25,366 nt of DNA from a virus. The position numbers were made by a program, and so were the translations under genes. The notes under the pieces were generated by a model. It did no database searches, was not told the origin of the DNA, and worked only from the letters and a program-made list of their open reading frames with translations. Of this stretch, positions 13,044 through 20,507 are shown one piece after another. Positions within the stretch are counted from its first letter, which is position 1. The number at the start of each line of letters is the position of its first letter. The DNA lies in IMG/VR virus record IMGVR_UViG_3300042907_000813, positions 1 to 25,366 of that record; one strand, written 5' to 3'.

Positions 13044-13249
13044 CGAATAATGAAGAAATCATCAAACTTGCTAACACCTATGGGTTTGATAGACACATAA
13101 GTAAAACAACACACGACATTTACTGGGAATGTGATGAAGAAGACCTCTTGAAGTTTGCCCAAAAAATCTATCAAATGGGTTATGATGATGGTTGCTACGA
13201 AACATCTTATTCCACTGGATACACTGGACTTTTTGGAGAACCACAATGA
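13040..13249 (+). CDS. Small acidic phage protein, 69 aa, YDDGC family
   Basis: Contains LLKFAQKIYQMGYDDGCYE (about residues 36-54), closely matching FVKFAQEIYDKAYDDGCFD in the protein at 13455. Acidic overall. The two look like duplicated genes; function unknown. Confidence 0.72.
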   Translation: MTNNEEIIKLANTYGFDRHISKTTHDIYWECDEEDLLKFAQKIYQMGYDDGCYETSYSTGYTGLFGEPQ

Positions 13250-13455
13250 TGACTAACACAGCATCCCAAATCTGGGAGACATTCAAAGCAGAATTGATTG
13301 TAGAACCTACCGATGATATGAAAGAAGCATTAGCATCTTCTATTCGTGTGATTTCTTCTCTCATTCATAGAGATGGAGTGCTATCAAATGAACCTTGGCT
13401 TACTCATACTGCTCAAGAACTGAATGAGATTGCTGATGATGTGGAGGCACTCTAA
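13246..13455 (+). CDS. Small acidic phage protein, 69 aa
   Basis: ATGATG start overlapping the previous stop. Helical (WETFKAELIVEPTDDMKEAL; HTAQELNEIADDVEAL). Lies between the two YDDGC paralogues. No family recognised. Confidence 0.7.
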   Translation: MMTNTASQIWETFKAELIVEPTDDMKEALASSIRVISSLIHRDGVLSNEPWLTHTAQELNEIADDVEAL

Positions 13456-13619
13456 TGATTTTAGATGAAGAACTTCTAAAACTTGTAAAAGAATACTTTG
13501 AAGAAGATTGGGATGAGAATGATGGTTGGGAGTATTCTGGAAACTTTGATGCCTTTGTGAAGTTTGCCCAAGAAATCTATGATAAGGCTTATGATGATGG
13601 TTGCTTCGACAATTATTGA
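13455..13619 (+). CDS. Small acidic phage protein, 54 aa, YDDGC family
   Basis: Strongly acidic (KEYFEEDWDENDGWEYSG), with FVKFAQEIYDKAYDDGCFDN shared with the gene at 13040. TAATG junction with the previous gene. Cassette F begins right after its stop. Confidence 0.7.
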   Translation: MILDEELLKLVKEYFEEDWDENDGWEYSGNFDAFVKFAQEIYDKAYDDGCFDNY

Positions 13620-13701
13620 GGACACTTGAAGAACTGGCACAGGGGATGCTCTGGGTGCCTCTGGATGCCCTATAATACTCTTGTACACACAGACACCTGA
13701 A
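13620..13701 (+). promoter_or_regulatory. Promoter cassette F
   Basis: GGACACTTGAAG (13620-13631), TGGCAC 13635-13640, TATAAT 13671-13676, ATG 13702. The spacer holds a tandem CTCTGGGTGC-CTCTGGATGC repeat, and GGCAC (13636-13640) can pair with GTGCC (13655-13659). The leader ACTCTTGTACACACAGACAC is nearly the same as in cassette G. Confidence 0.75.
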
Positions 13702-13887
13702 ATGACTAATCTTCTTCAAAACTATACTCTTGAAGATTTCGTAAAATGTCGTAATCAAAAAGAGTGGGTTTGTGATAATTGTATGAAATGTGGTGATAGA
13801 GATTGTTGCTCTGGAAATCACATAATGTTTAGAGTTCCTAAAACTGATGATTGTCTTTGTTCTATTTGTTTGGATGGATTGAAATGA
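13702..13887 (+). CDS. Cys-rich, probably zinc-binding protein, 61 aa
   Basis: Nine cysteines: CDNCMKCGDRDCC (24-36) and CLCSIC (51-56), plus Cys16. Two metal clusters are plausible, giving a small zinc-finger protein that could bind nucleic acid or protein. First gene after cassette F. No known family. Confidence 0.72.
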   Translation: MTNLLQNYTLEDFVKCRNQKEWVCDNCMKCGDRDCCSGNHIMFRVPKTDDCLCSICLDGLK

Positions 13888-13907
13888 AACCCTTTTTGGG
13901 AGAAGAA

Positions 13908-14054
13908 ATGACTTACGAAGTTCAAACTTGGGATGACGCAGATAAAACTGTGTATTATGAAACCGTAAAGGATGCTATTGATTATGAGAGTGCTCGTGAT
14001 ATAATTGTAGAGAAGTATCCAAATCGTAAAGTAATTGCTGTGATTAGAAAATGA
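13908..14054 (+). CDS. Small acidic phage protein, 48 aa
   Basis: GGGAGAAGAA directly before the ATG at 13908 is one of the best ribosome-binding sites in the window, so that start is chosen. An ATG at 13884, overlapping the previous stop, would add eight residues. Contains VQTWDDADKTVYYETVKDAI, an alpha/beta pattern. Unknown role. Confidence 0.68.
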   Translation: MTYEVQTWDDADKTVYYETVKDAIDYESARDIIVEKYPNRKVIAVIRK

Positions 14055-14410
14055 ATTTACTTGAAACACTTGAATACTTTCTCACAGAAACCGCAGCAGA
14101 TATGGATGGTTTGTCTTGGGAAATCCGTGAGGAAACTAACTATGAGGACAACAACATAGAATATTTGACTGAATGTTATGACTTCAATAAAGAACTTTAT
14201 GATAATCTCAAACAAATCAAACTGATGATTGAAGAGAAAGACCCAGTAAAACAAATCCTCAACGACCCTAATGATGAACTGATTGAAAAGTTTGTGGAAA
14301 AGAAAAAAGAAGTTAATGATAAACTGATTGAGAATGTGCTAAAATGGTCTGATAAAGTTTTAGATGGTATTGATTTGAATGAAAAACTACCCGATGAAGA
14401 AAATGACTGA
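14051..14410 (+). CDS. Acidic helical phage protein, 119 aa
   Basis: Very rich in Glu, Asp and Asn and almost wholly helical, with a coiled-coil-like stretch from about residue 76 (IEKFVEKKKEVNDKLIENV within it). Overlaps both neighbours. DNA mimicry is conceivable for such an acidic protein but is not shown. Confidence 0.72.
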   Translation: MNLLETLEYFLTETAADMDGLSWEIREETNYEDNNIEYLTECYDFNKELYDNLKQIKLMIEEKDPVKQILNDPNDELIEKFVEKKKEVNDKLIENVLKWSDKVLDGIDLNEKLPDEEND

Positions 14411-14579
14411 ACCAACAGACACAGAAATCCTTGAATTTCTACTCAATCAATTTCATCCACACAATCTCCAAATGAATGGTGAAAGTGATTGGGTGTTTAT
14501 GAATGGTGGGTCTCGTATGAACCATCTAAAAGGAAAAACCGTAAGAAATGCTGTAATTGCTGCTATGAGGGCACTATGA
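14403..14579 (+). CDS. Small unknown phage protein, 58 aa
   Basis: ATG at 14403 overlaps the previous stop by eight bases. Contains ILEFLLNQFHPHNLQMNG and a basic end (KGKTVRNAVIAAMRAL). No family. Confidence 0.7.
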   Translation: MTEPTDTEILEFLLNQFHPHNLQMNGESDWVFMNGGSRMNHLKGKTVRNAVIAAMRAL

Positions 14580-15160
14580 CTGAATTTTATCCAAAGAAAC
14601 AAACACCAGAGCAAGTGGATGAAGGTCTGCGTAATGCTTTTAGACAAGCAATCAAAGATGGTGTGATGGATGCTACTCCTTACTTGAAACAAATGAATTC
14701 CAATAAAGAAATTGAACTTCTAAAACAAGAAATCAAAATGCTCCAATCCAAACTCTCATTTTTGGAAGAACTGGAAAAAACAAAATCACCAGTAGAAGAA
14801 GCATACAAAGATTGGTGGGGACAATATCCTGAATTAGAAACTGATTCCGAGTATGATGATAAAAGGTGGCAGGGTTTCCGAGCAGGTTATCATTTTGCTT
14901 ATGAGGAGAAGGTAAAAGAAGATAATTATAATGATAAATCTCAACCAAAAATGGAGTTTAGTTTTGGTGGTAAGTTTGAGATTGTCTCTTATAATGATGA
15001 AGAATATCTTCGTCTTCAATTTAATGATGAAAGTCATACTTGGTTTAAGAGAAAGCATACTGTTGATGGTGTTGTAATGACTGCTATTACTGATGGTGAA
15101 ACTCATCGTCTTCTTGAAGGTGTTTGGTTTAATGATGTGAAGAAGGGGAAGTATGACTGA
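14576..15160 (+). CDS. Coiled-coil phage protein, 194 aa
   Basis: Three parts: a helical N-terminus, a leucine-heptad coiled coil (about residues 43-70, IELLKQEIKMLQSKLSFLEE), a Trp/Tyr-rich middle (DWWGQYPELETDSEYDDKRW) and a beta-rich C-terminus. The ATG at 14576 overlaps the previous TGA. Among the larger genes of this region; probably an oligomeric accessory protein, unknown. Confidence 0.75.
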   Translation: MTEFYPKKQTPEQVDEGLRNAFRQAIKDGVMDATPYLKQMNSNKEIELLKQEIKMLQSKLSFLEELEKTKSPVEEAYKDWWGQYPELETDSEYDDKRWQGFRAGYHFAYEEKVKEDNYNDKSQPKMEFSFGGKFEIVSYNDEEYLRLQFNDESHTWFKRKHTVDGVVMTAITDGETHRLLEGVWFNDVKKGKYD

Positions 15161-15677
15161 AAAAATAGGATACAAACTCAATCTAAACAAACTCAAAGGA
15201 GCACCTCAAAGTATTCTTCCTTATTTTGTTGGTGCCTTTTATTACACAGAAGATTTTGAGTATTTTGATGTAATCAAACCTTATCTTGATATTCCAGAGA
15301 AACCTAAAACTCTGGAAGAAATCTCACAAGAGTTTGATGCGAAGATTGATAAACAGATTGAGGATGTAAAATATAAGTTTGAACAACTCAAATATCGTCA
15401 AGAGTATCAGTTTAGTAAAAAGATTACCAAGATTATTGAGGATATTGAATATGCTCGTGAGAATGGAAGTTTTCCAGCAAAATTAGATTACTCTAAACTT
15501 ACTGCGACTGGTAGTAATATTACTTCCAGTTTTGTAATTAAAGAAGGTGGTAAAGAAGTAGGATATTATACATTTGGTTCGGGATATTTTAGATATTATA
15601 AAAGAGATAAACCGAATTCTGTAGTCCGTTTTTGTATGAATAAACTTTTAGATTTTAGGTGGGTGGATGAGAAATGA
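15153..15677 (+). CDS. Unknown phage protein with long central helix, 174 aa
   Basis: A charged helix spans about residues 52-105 (SQEFDAKIDKQIEDVKYKFE and on), likely coiled coil, followed by a beta-rich end (GKEVGYYTFGSGYFRYYKRD). Overlaps the previous gene by eight bases and the next by four. No family. Confidence 0.73.
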   Translation: MTEKIGYKLNLNKLKGAPQSILPYFVGAFYYTEDFEYFDVIKPYLDIPEKPKTLEEISQEFDAKIDKQIEDVKYKFEQLKYRQEYQFSKKITKIIEDIEYARENGSFPAKLDYSKLTATGSNITSSFVIKEGGKEVGYYTFGSGYFRYYKRDKPNSVVRFCMNKLLDFRWVDEK

Positions 15678-15781
15678 CTTACCCATCATATTGTTGTCCT
15701 AAATGCGGAGATATGATAGGATGGACTGGAAGGTTCTTTCAGTTTCTTCGTATTCCGTTGCATAGGTGTAAGGACACTTGA
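15674..15781 (+). CDS. Tiny Cys-containing protein, 35 aa
   Basis: MTYPSYCCPKCGDMIGWTGR, with Cys7, 8 and 11 and then His30/Cys32, a half zinc-ribbon. Its last residues (Asp-Thr-stop) come from cassette G sequence (GGACACTTGA), so the gene may have been cut short when the cassette was joined. Confidence 0.55.
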   Translation: MTYPSYCCPKCGDMIGWTGRFFQFLRIPLHRCKDT

Positions 15782-15854
15782 AGAACTGGCACAGCAGGGC
15801 ACCCAGAGATCCCTGTGATGCCTTATAATACTCTCGTACACACAGAAACCTCTT
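15772..15854 (+). promoter_or_regulatory. Promoter cassette G
   Basis: GGACACTTGAAG (15772-15783) supplies the stop of the upstream gene. TGGCAC 15787-15792, TATAAT 15824-15829 (37 bases), ATG 15855. The spacer folds imperfectly (AGGGCA with TGCCT; CAG with CTG). Leader ACTCTCGTACACACAGAAAC as in cassette F. Confidence 0.73.
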
Positions 15855-16052
15855 ATGGAAATCAGCACTCAAATCCGCATTCAACAACACGAAGGTTATT
15901 GGTATACTGTTGAAGACACTCATCTTGATGTGGGTTGTCCTGGTTGCACCATTTCTATTTGGGGGGATGGTGAGCGAGACCATCACATTTGTATGGATAA
16001 AGAAGAAGCACTTGCAATCGCTGACGCAATCTACAAACTCCTCAAGAACTGA
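15855..16052 (+). CDS. Small unknown phage protein, 65 aa
   Basis: Beta-rich first part (IRIQQHEGYWYTVEDTHLDV), a CPGC motif, GDGERDHHICMDKEEAL and a final helix. The Cys/His cluster could bind metal. First gene behind cassette G. No family. Confidence 0.72.
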   Translation: MEISTQIRIQQHEGYWYTVEDTHLDVGCPGCTISIWGDGERDHHICMDKEEALAIADAIYKLLKN

Positions 16053-16225
16053 TGGACTACGAAACTTACATAGACATTCACCAGTATTCCCCTGATGATA
16101 GATTTTATTACAAACTCAAAGTCACAGATGTAATGAATATGGATTACTACTATGAGGGTAGTGCTCTAACTCTTGATAATGTTATGGAATGTATCCAACT
16201 TCACCTCAAACAACACCAGAACTGA
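16052..16225 (+). CDS. Small Tyr-rich phage protein, 57 aa
   Basis: MDYETYIDIHQYSPDDRFYY start, then a strand and a helix (LDNVMECIQLHLKQHQN). TGATG overlap with the previous gene. Function unknown. Confidence 0.68.
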   Translation: MDYETYIDIHQYSPDDRFYYKLKVTDVMNMDYYYEGSALTLDNVMECIQLHLKQHQN

Positions 16226-16226
16226 A

Positions 16227-16556
16227 ATGATTGACCTTTCGCAACTGACCGAAGAACAACTCAACGAACTTGAACTTCAAATCCAAAAGCATAAGGAACA
16301 GCAGAAGGTAAAGGATGCTTTGGAAAATCTAAAAGGTTATAAAGTAACTTTTTATATTAGGTTTGACCCTGAAAAGCATAAGGATGATGATATGCTTACA
16401 GATGACGGAGAACTTGACCCAGAAATTTTTGCTGATTATCTGTGTGATAATCTTGTTACAGACCTGATTAGAAATTTTGAATTGTATGGTTATGAGGATG
16501 TGAGTTATCCTATTGTGGAGATAGCAACAGAAGAAGAAATTGAACACCAATTTTGA
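16227..16556 (+). CDS. Acidic phage protein, 109 aa
   Basis: N-terminal helix LTEEQLNELELQIQKHKEQQ, then YKVTFYIRFDPEKHKDDDML and an acidic end (EIATEEEIEHQF). Starts one base after the previous stop. Alpha/beta, no family recognised. Confidence 0.72.
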   Translation: MIDLSQLTEEQLNELELQIQKHKEQQKVKDALENLKGYKVTFYIRFDPEKHKDDDMLTDDGELDPEIFADYLCDNLVTDLIRNFELYGYEDVSYPIVEIATEEEIEHQF

Positions 16557-16566
16557 GGAAACTGAA

Positions 16567-16764
16567 ATGAAAATGACTAAAGAGGCACAAGCAGTCGCAT
16601 CTGCTATTGAAGAAGTGAGATTTGACTGGGGTGATATGGAACAATCTCATCCTCATACTATTGCTGTTGCTACTCTTCGTAAAGTTGTAGAAGAACTCAA
16701 GTGGATTGGTATTACTGAAAAGAACATTCTTGAACTTGCGAATGAACTGGAGGAACTGAAATGA
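16567..16764 (+). CDS. Small helical phage protein, 65 aa
   Basis: GAGGAAACTGAA before the ATG at 16567 is a good ribosome-binding site; a second ATG at 16573 is possible. All-helical (KEAQAVASAIEEVRFDWGD; NILELANELEELK). Overlaps the next gene by four bases. Confidence 0.72.
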   Translation: MKMTKEAQAVASAIEEVRFDWGDMEQSHPHTIAVATLRKVVEELKWIGITEKNILELANELEELK

Positions 16765-16988
16765 CTACCGAAGAAAAACTCACACTTCTCCTCAAGGTTC
16801 TCAAAGAAGTAGCAGAGGTAAAACACTGCTATGAAGGTCTATTTGGAGATGATTATACTCCAAGTGCTGGTAATTATGATGATGCCTTTGAAGATGGTTG
16901 TGCTTATGGTGAGATTACCTTTGCCCGCACTATGTTAGAATGTATTGGTGAAAAGTTTGAATACCCTTGTATGAAAGAAAATGACTGA
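16761..16988 (+). CDS. Small unknown phage protein, 75 aa
   Basis: YDDAFEDGCAYGEITFARTM (about residues 39-58) combines a YDD-DGC motif, as in the genes at 13040 and 13455, with the AYG-FAR motif of the gene at 8132, so it may link these small families. Helical; function unknown. Confidence 0.72.
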   Translation: MTTEEKLTLLLKVLKEVAEVKHCYEGLFGDDYTPSAGNYDDAFEDGCAYGEITFARTMLECIGEKFEYPCMKEND

Positions 16989-17289
16989 AACCGACATCTC
17001 AAAAGTTCTCATAGAAGGAGAATACGCAACCATTATGGGAATTAAATATAAGAGAGTGGAAGAACCAAAGAAACCAGAAACTCTTTATGGTATTATTGCT
17101 GATTGGTGGGATGAAATCTTTCTCAATAATAATGAGGCAGCAGAGACTATTGAAAGTTTGGTAGATAGAATTGAGAAAGAATGGTTGCCGAAAGAACAAT
17201 CAGCAGCAGGAAGTCAAAATGTTTATGTGGAGTGTAGTGTAGAAGGATTTAATGATTGCCTCACAAAAATCAAAGGTAAATTACGATGA
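16981..17289 (+). CDS. Unknown phage protein, 102 aa
   Basis: GEYATIMGIKYKRVEEPKKP, then ADWWDEIF, IESLVDRIEKEWLPKEQ and a final LTKIKGKLR. The DRIEKEWLP segment seems familiar from other cyanophages. Overlaps both neighbours. Unknown role. Confidence 0.72.
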   Translation: MTETDISKVLIEGEYATIMGIKYKRVEEPKKPETLYGIIADWWDEIFLNNNEAAETIESLVDRIEKEWLPKEQSAAGSQNVYVECSVEGFNDCLTKIKGKLR

Positions 17290-17540
17290 CTAAACAATAT
17301 CCAATACAAGACTGGGAGTTTGTTGAAGACATAGAAAATGCCTTCAATGAATGGTTTTATGGAAATCATACTGAATGGACTTGGACTGTTGAATGGTTTG
17401 CGGGAGACTGTTCTATTGAAGACCCAAAGACCCGTGAAGACCTGATGAGAAAATGGGTATATGCTGCGTTTTATGAGGGCTTTATGCGAGGAAAGTATGC
17501 TAAAATAGAAGACCAAGTAGGACTGACGAACAATGACTGA
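17286..17540 (+). CDS. Trp-rich phage protein, 84 aa
   Basis: Seven tryptophans (such as FNEWFYGNHTEWTWTVEWFA), then a helix with FYEGFMRGKY. Acidic. Overlaps neighbours by four and eight bases. No family recognised. Confidence 0.7.
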   Translation: MTKQYPIQDWEFVEDIENAFNEWFYGNHTEWTWTVEWFAGDCSIEDPKTREDLMRKWVYAAFYEGFMRGKYAKIEDQVGLTNND

Positions 17541-17691
17541 GAGAACCGACGACTGGCGCACAATCTTTGGAGACCTCACAACCGATGGTGTCTATGAAAT
17601 GTGTGAAATTAACGCATATAAACTCACATCACACCTTGAGGAACTCTACCTGAAAATTGCCGAACTGGAGGCAAAGGTAAATGAGAATTGA
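17533..17691 (+). CDS. Small phage protein with C-terminal coiled coil, 52 aa
   Basis: MTERTDDWRTIFGDL, then a heptad helix LTSHLEELYLKIAELEAKVN. Overlaps the previous gene by eight bases and the next by 11. Unknown function. Confidence 0.68.
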   Translation: MTERTDDWRTIFGDLTTDGVYEMCEINAYKLTSHLEELYLKIAELEAKVNEN

Positions 17692-17854
17692 AATTACTTA
17701 TACACCACATCCAACAAAAGGATACACGGCAACAATCTGGGATGGTCCTGATGGAATTGATGAAGACAGTTTTGTTTGTCGTTCTCTTGGAGAATGCTTT
17801 GAACAAATTGTAATGTGGAGAACACTTAATGCACAACAATACAAGGATGACTGA
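17681..17854 (+). CDS. Small unknown phage protein, 57 aa
   Basis: MRIEITYTPHPTKGYTATIW, then DGIDEDSFVCRSLGECFEQI, a strand-strand-helix pattern reminiscent of small HicB-like partial folds; this is only a visual impression. Overlaps both neighbours. Confidence 0.66.
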   Translation: MRIEITYTPHPTKGYTATIWDGPDGIDEDSFVCRSLGECFEQIVMWRTLNAQQYKDD

Positions 17855-18278
17855 AGAATACGGGCACATTCCTGATGGTTTCTTTCTTTCTGAAAAAGAG
17901 ATTGAAGATTTGAGAAACTCCAAAAAAGAACTTACTGAATATGCCAAAGAGAAACTGAGGAAACTTATGAACCACGAAGAAATGATTGAGGAAGCAGAGC
18001 GTCGTGAGAAGAGTAATCGTGTTCTTCAACGGTATAATGATTACTACAATATGGAATGTGCTTCTCTTCCTCACGGTACACCTATCACTCCAGAACATCA
18101 ACAAATGATTACTCTACAATCTATGATTGATGCTCTGCGTTGTGAAAACCTTAATCGTGAGTATAATGAGATTGCGATTGCTGATATTGAGGACTTGATT
18201 GAACGACTTGATGAACAAGCAACTGCATTTCTTAAAAGAGTTGGTGAATTCAAAGATAGTGCTGATGGTGTAGCATAA
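17847..18278 (+). CDS. Helical phage protein, 143 aa
   Basis: Long charged helices (SEKEIEDLRNSKKELTEYAK; LNREYNEIAIADIEDLIERL) with a proline-containing link (HGTPITPEHQQ). Probably an elongated or coiled-coil protein. ATG at 17847 is chosen; 17829 is an in-frame alternative. Function unknown. Confidence 0.73.
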   Translation: MTEEYGHIPDGFFLSEKEIEDLRNSKKELTEYAKEKLRKLMNHEEMIEEAERREKSNRVLQRYNDYYNMECASLPHGTPITPEHQQMITLQSMIDALRCENLNREYNEIAIADIEDLIERLDEQATAFLKRVGEFKDSADGVA

Positions 18279-18433
18279 TGGAACTCACCACCAGACAACT
18301 GAATATTCTTTCCATTTCTCTCAATATGTTTTATGATGAGGTTGCCAAAGACGGAAGTAGTGCTAAAATGAAACAGGACATTATGGAACTTCACAAACTG
18401 GTGAATGATGAGTTCATCAAATCTTTTAACTGA
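18278..18433 (+). CDS. Small helical phage protein, 51 aa
   Basis: MELTTRQLNILSISLNMFYD, then a second helix. TAATG junction with the previous gene. Last of the long series of small genes before the structural block. Confidence 0.68.
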   Translation: MELTTRQLNILSISLNMFYDEVAKDGSSAKMKQDIMELHKLVNDEFIKSFN

Positions 18434-18454
18434 CACACTAAATTATCTAAACTA

Positions 18455-19111
18455 ATGAACAAAATCCTACATTCTGCCTTTATTCTTGGACTTATGGGAA
18501 CCTTTATTGTTCCTAATGCTGTCTTTGCCAGTGATGATGACGATCGTAATGGCTCTCAGCAACAAACTAATACTCAAACTAATACCCAGACTAATACTCA
18601 AAACACAAATGTAACCACAGGAAGTAACACCAACCGCAACCGCAATAACAACACCAACACCGTAAATGCTACTGGAGGTACTAATACCAATAATGTAAGC
18701 AACAACTCAAATGCCTATGGTGGAAATGTTTCAAACACTATGAGTGGTGGTTCGGTCTCCAACTCAAACACCAACAATTATATTGGTTATCCTGATTGGA
18801 TTAATGTTGCTCCTTCACAATCTAGTGTTTCTGTTGACTCCGTGACCTGTCAGGGACCAACCTTGACTGCTACTGCTTCTACTCTCACCACGAATAGTTG
18901 GAGTAATCAGTATGGAGTTCAGGGTGCTCTTGGATTTTCTGTTCCTATTGGCGGTCAAACAGATTGTAATGCGGTTCAGTCTTCTATTCGCAAACGGGCA
19001 TCTGTTGAAAATAGTGTGAGAATTGCTCTTGCCTGTAAGCAACTTGAAGTGAGTGGTATTCAAATTGATACCGAAAAGTTTCCTGAACTTCAAGTTTGTT
19101 TGGCAAAATGA
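18455..19111 (+). CDS. Secreted Asn/Thr-rich protein with signal peptide, 218 aa
   Basis: Signal peptide at residues 1-25 (ILHSAFILGLMGTFIVPNAV), cleavage likely after FA before SDDDD. Residues 36-110 are a low-complexity Asn/Thr/Gly/Ser region with a QTNT repeat. The C-terminal 100 residues form a folded domain with four cysteines (132, 171, 194, 215), suggesting two disulphides. Export into the host envelope is likely. A role in lysis, adsorption or superinfection exclusion is a guess. It lies just upstream of the LamG block. Confidence 0.78.
   Translation: MNKILHSAFILGLMGTFIVPNAVFASDDDDRNGSQQQTNTQTNTQTNTQNTNVTTGSNTNRNRNNNTNTVNATGGTNTNNVSNNSNAYGGNVSNTMSGGSVSNSNTNNYIGYPDWINVAPSQSSVSVDSVTCQGPTLTATASTLTTNSWSNQYGVQGALGFSVPIGGQTDCNAVQSSIRKRASVENSVRIALACKQLEVSGIQIDTEKFPELQVCLAK
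18563..18598 (+). repeat. Three tandem 12-bp coding repeats
   Basis: CAAACTAATACT, CAAACTAATACC and CAGACTAATACT follow one another in frame and encode QTNT three times; a site prone to slippage and length change. Confidence 0.8.
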
Positions 19112-19290
19112 ACGACGAAAAGAACCCTGATGAGATTGTAGTCAGGGATATTGAAATGGTTCACTTTGAAATGATGGATGATGGGTTCTTATGGTGTGGT
19201 ATCTATCATAAGAATGGACGGGTGGACCATTTCAATATTACCGCAAGGAAAAACAAACTCTCTACTATTTGGATGCCGGACTGCGGGTAA
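19108..19290 (+). CDS. Small unknown phage protein, 60 aa
   Basis: MNDEKNPDEIVVRDIEMVHF, then LWCGIYHKNGRVDHFNI, a beta-type pattern. Overlaps the previous stop by four bases, and its own stop overlaps the late-promoter motif AATAAATA. Confidence 0.7.
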   Translation: MNDEKNPDEIVVRDIEMVHFEMMDDGFLWCGIYHKNGRVDHFNITARKNKLSTIWMPDCG

Positions 19291-19296
19291 TAAATA
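19289..19296 (+). promoter_or_regulatory. T4-type late promoter candidate AATAAATA
   Basis: TAATAAATACT at 19288-19298 follows the preceding stop and lies about 27 bases before the GTG of the first LamG gene, fitting late expression of structural genes. Confidence 0.55.
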
Positions 19297-19322
19297 CTCC
19301 TATGTTTAGATAGTTGTTATAA

Positions 19323-20507
19323 GTGGCATTATCACATTCACCGTCTATAGTTACAAATGGTCTTGTCCTTTGTTTAGACGCTGCGAATAGAAAGGGTTAT
19401 GATAAGTTTGAGAACTTAATGACTAGTTCTCAACTTGGAAATACCATACTTAATGATGGTGGAGCAGTTACTTTAACGACTGATACTACTATTGCGAGTC
19501 CATTTGGTGGAAGTGATGGTGTTTTAAAGTGTGTTCATACGACTAATACTCCTGGATATTTTCGTAGGGGACAAAATATGTCTCTTACGGCAGGAGTAAC
19601 TTATACTTTTAGTTTTTATTTTAAAAATGGAACCGTAAGTAATCCTTATGGACAAATTCCAATCAATTTTGGAATTACCATAAGCACTTATACTCCAACA
19701 TTTCAAACAATTGAAACTGCACTCAACACAAATATAGATGTTGGGAATGGATGGTATAGGCAGGTCGTTACATTTACACCATCATATACTCAAACATATC
19801 AGGTAAATTTTAACCAAGCAAACAATCAAACACTGGTAGGAACTTATTATCTTTATGGATTTCAATTAGAAATAGGTTCATCAGTAACCGATTATTACGC
19901 AACAACTTCCACCGCAAAAAATAGGGGAACTATTTTGAGCGATTTGAGTGGGCGTGGAAATACTGGAACTCTAACGAATGGTGTTGGATATGGCAATTCT
20001 AATAGTGGTTCTTTTGTTTTTGATGGGGTTAATGATTGTGTTGTAGTTAATAATAATGCTTCAATACTATCATCAACATCTTACACTAAAATTGCTTGGT
20101 TTTATCCAACTTCTTTTGCTACTCTTAATAATATCATTAGTGGTGTAAATGGTTTATCCGAACACGCTTTTTGGTTAGCAGGAGGAAATACATTAAATGC
20201 CGGGCATAATGGTTCTTGGAGCACCGTTGTTTCATCCACCACCCTTTCTTTGAATACTTGGTATTGTGGTGCGGTTACTTTTAGTACCACAACTGGTTGG
20301 GTTTTATATTTAAATGGAGTTCAAGAAGCAACTAATCTTTCTACAACAACTTTTAGTGGAACTGGAGCGATATTGATAGGTGCTTTTGCTACTGGAGACT
20401 TCGTATTCACTGGAAGAATAGCAAACACCAAAATATACAACAGAGTGCTCTCCGCAGCAGAAGTAAGACAAAATTTTAATGCCCTTAGAGGCAGATTTGG
20501 AATCTAA
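19323..20507 (+). CDS. LamG/concanavalin-like virion protein, 394 aa (paralogue 1)
   Basis: Starts with GTG. The N-terminus (IVTNGLVLCLDAANRKGYD) and the C-terminal laminin-G-like beta-sandwich (about residues 207-375, opening DLSGRGNTGTLTNGVGY and FVFDGVND) are shared with the two other paralogues, as is the end IYNRVLSAAEVRQNFNALRG. Between them (about 26-203) is an extra beta-rich domain with FQLEIGSSVTDYYAT, typical of carbohydrate-binding modules in phage fibre proteins. Probably a tail-fibre or capsid-decoration protein that touches sugars on the host. Confidence 0.82.
   Translation: MALSHSPSIVTNGLVLCLDAANRKGYDKFENLMTSSQLGNTILNDGGAVTLTTDTTIASPFGGSDGVLKCVHTTNTPGYFRRGQNMSLTAGVTYTFSFYFKNGTVSNPYGQIPINFGITISTYTPTFQTIETALNTNIDVGNGWYRQVVTFTPSYTQTYQVNFNQANNQTLVGTYYLYGFQLEIGSSVTDYYATTSTAKNRGTILSDLSGRGNTGTLTNGVGYGNSNSGSFVFDGVNDCVVVNNNASILSSTSYTKIAWFYPTSFATLNNIISGVNGLSEHAFWLAGGNTLNAGHNGSWSTVVSSTTLSLNTWYCGAVTFSTTTGWVLYLNGVQEATNLSTTTFSGTGAILIGAFATGDFVFTGRIANTKIYNRVLSAAEVRQNFNALRGRFGI

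Noticed and set aside
13634-13660. Sigma54 promoter (CTGGCAC as the -24 element)
   Set aside because: TTGC is not present at the -12 spacing in the cassettes, cyanobacteria lack sigma54, and the fixed partner is TATAAT 36-37 bases on.
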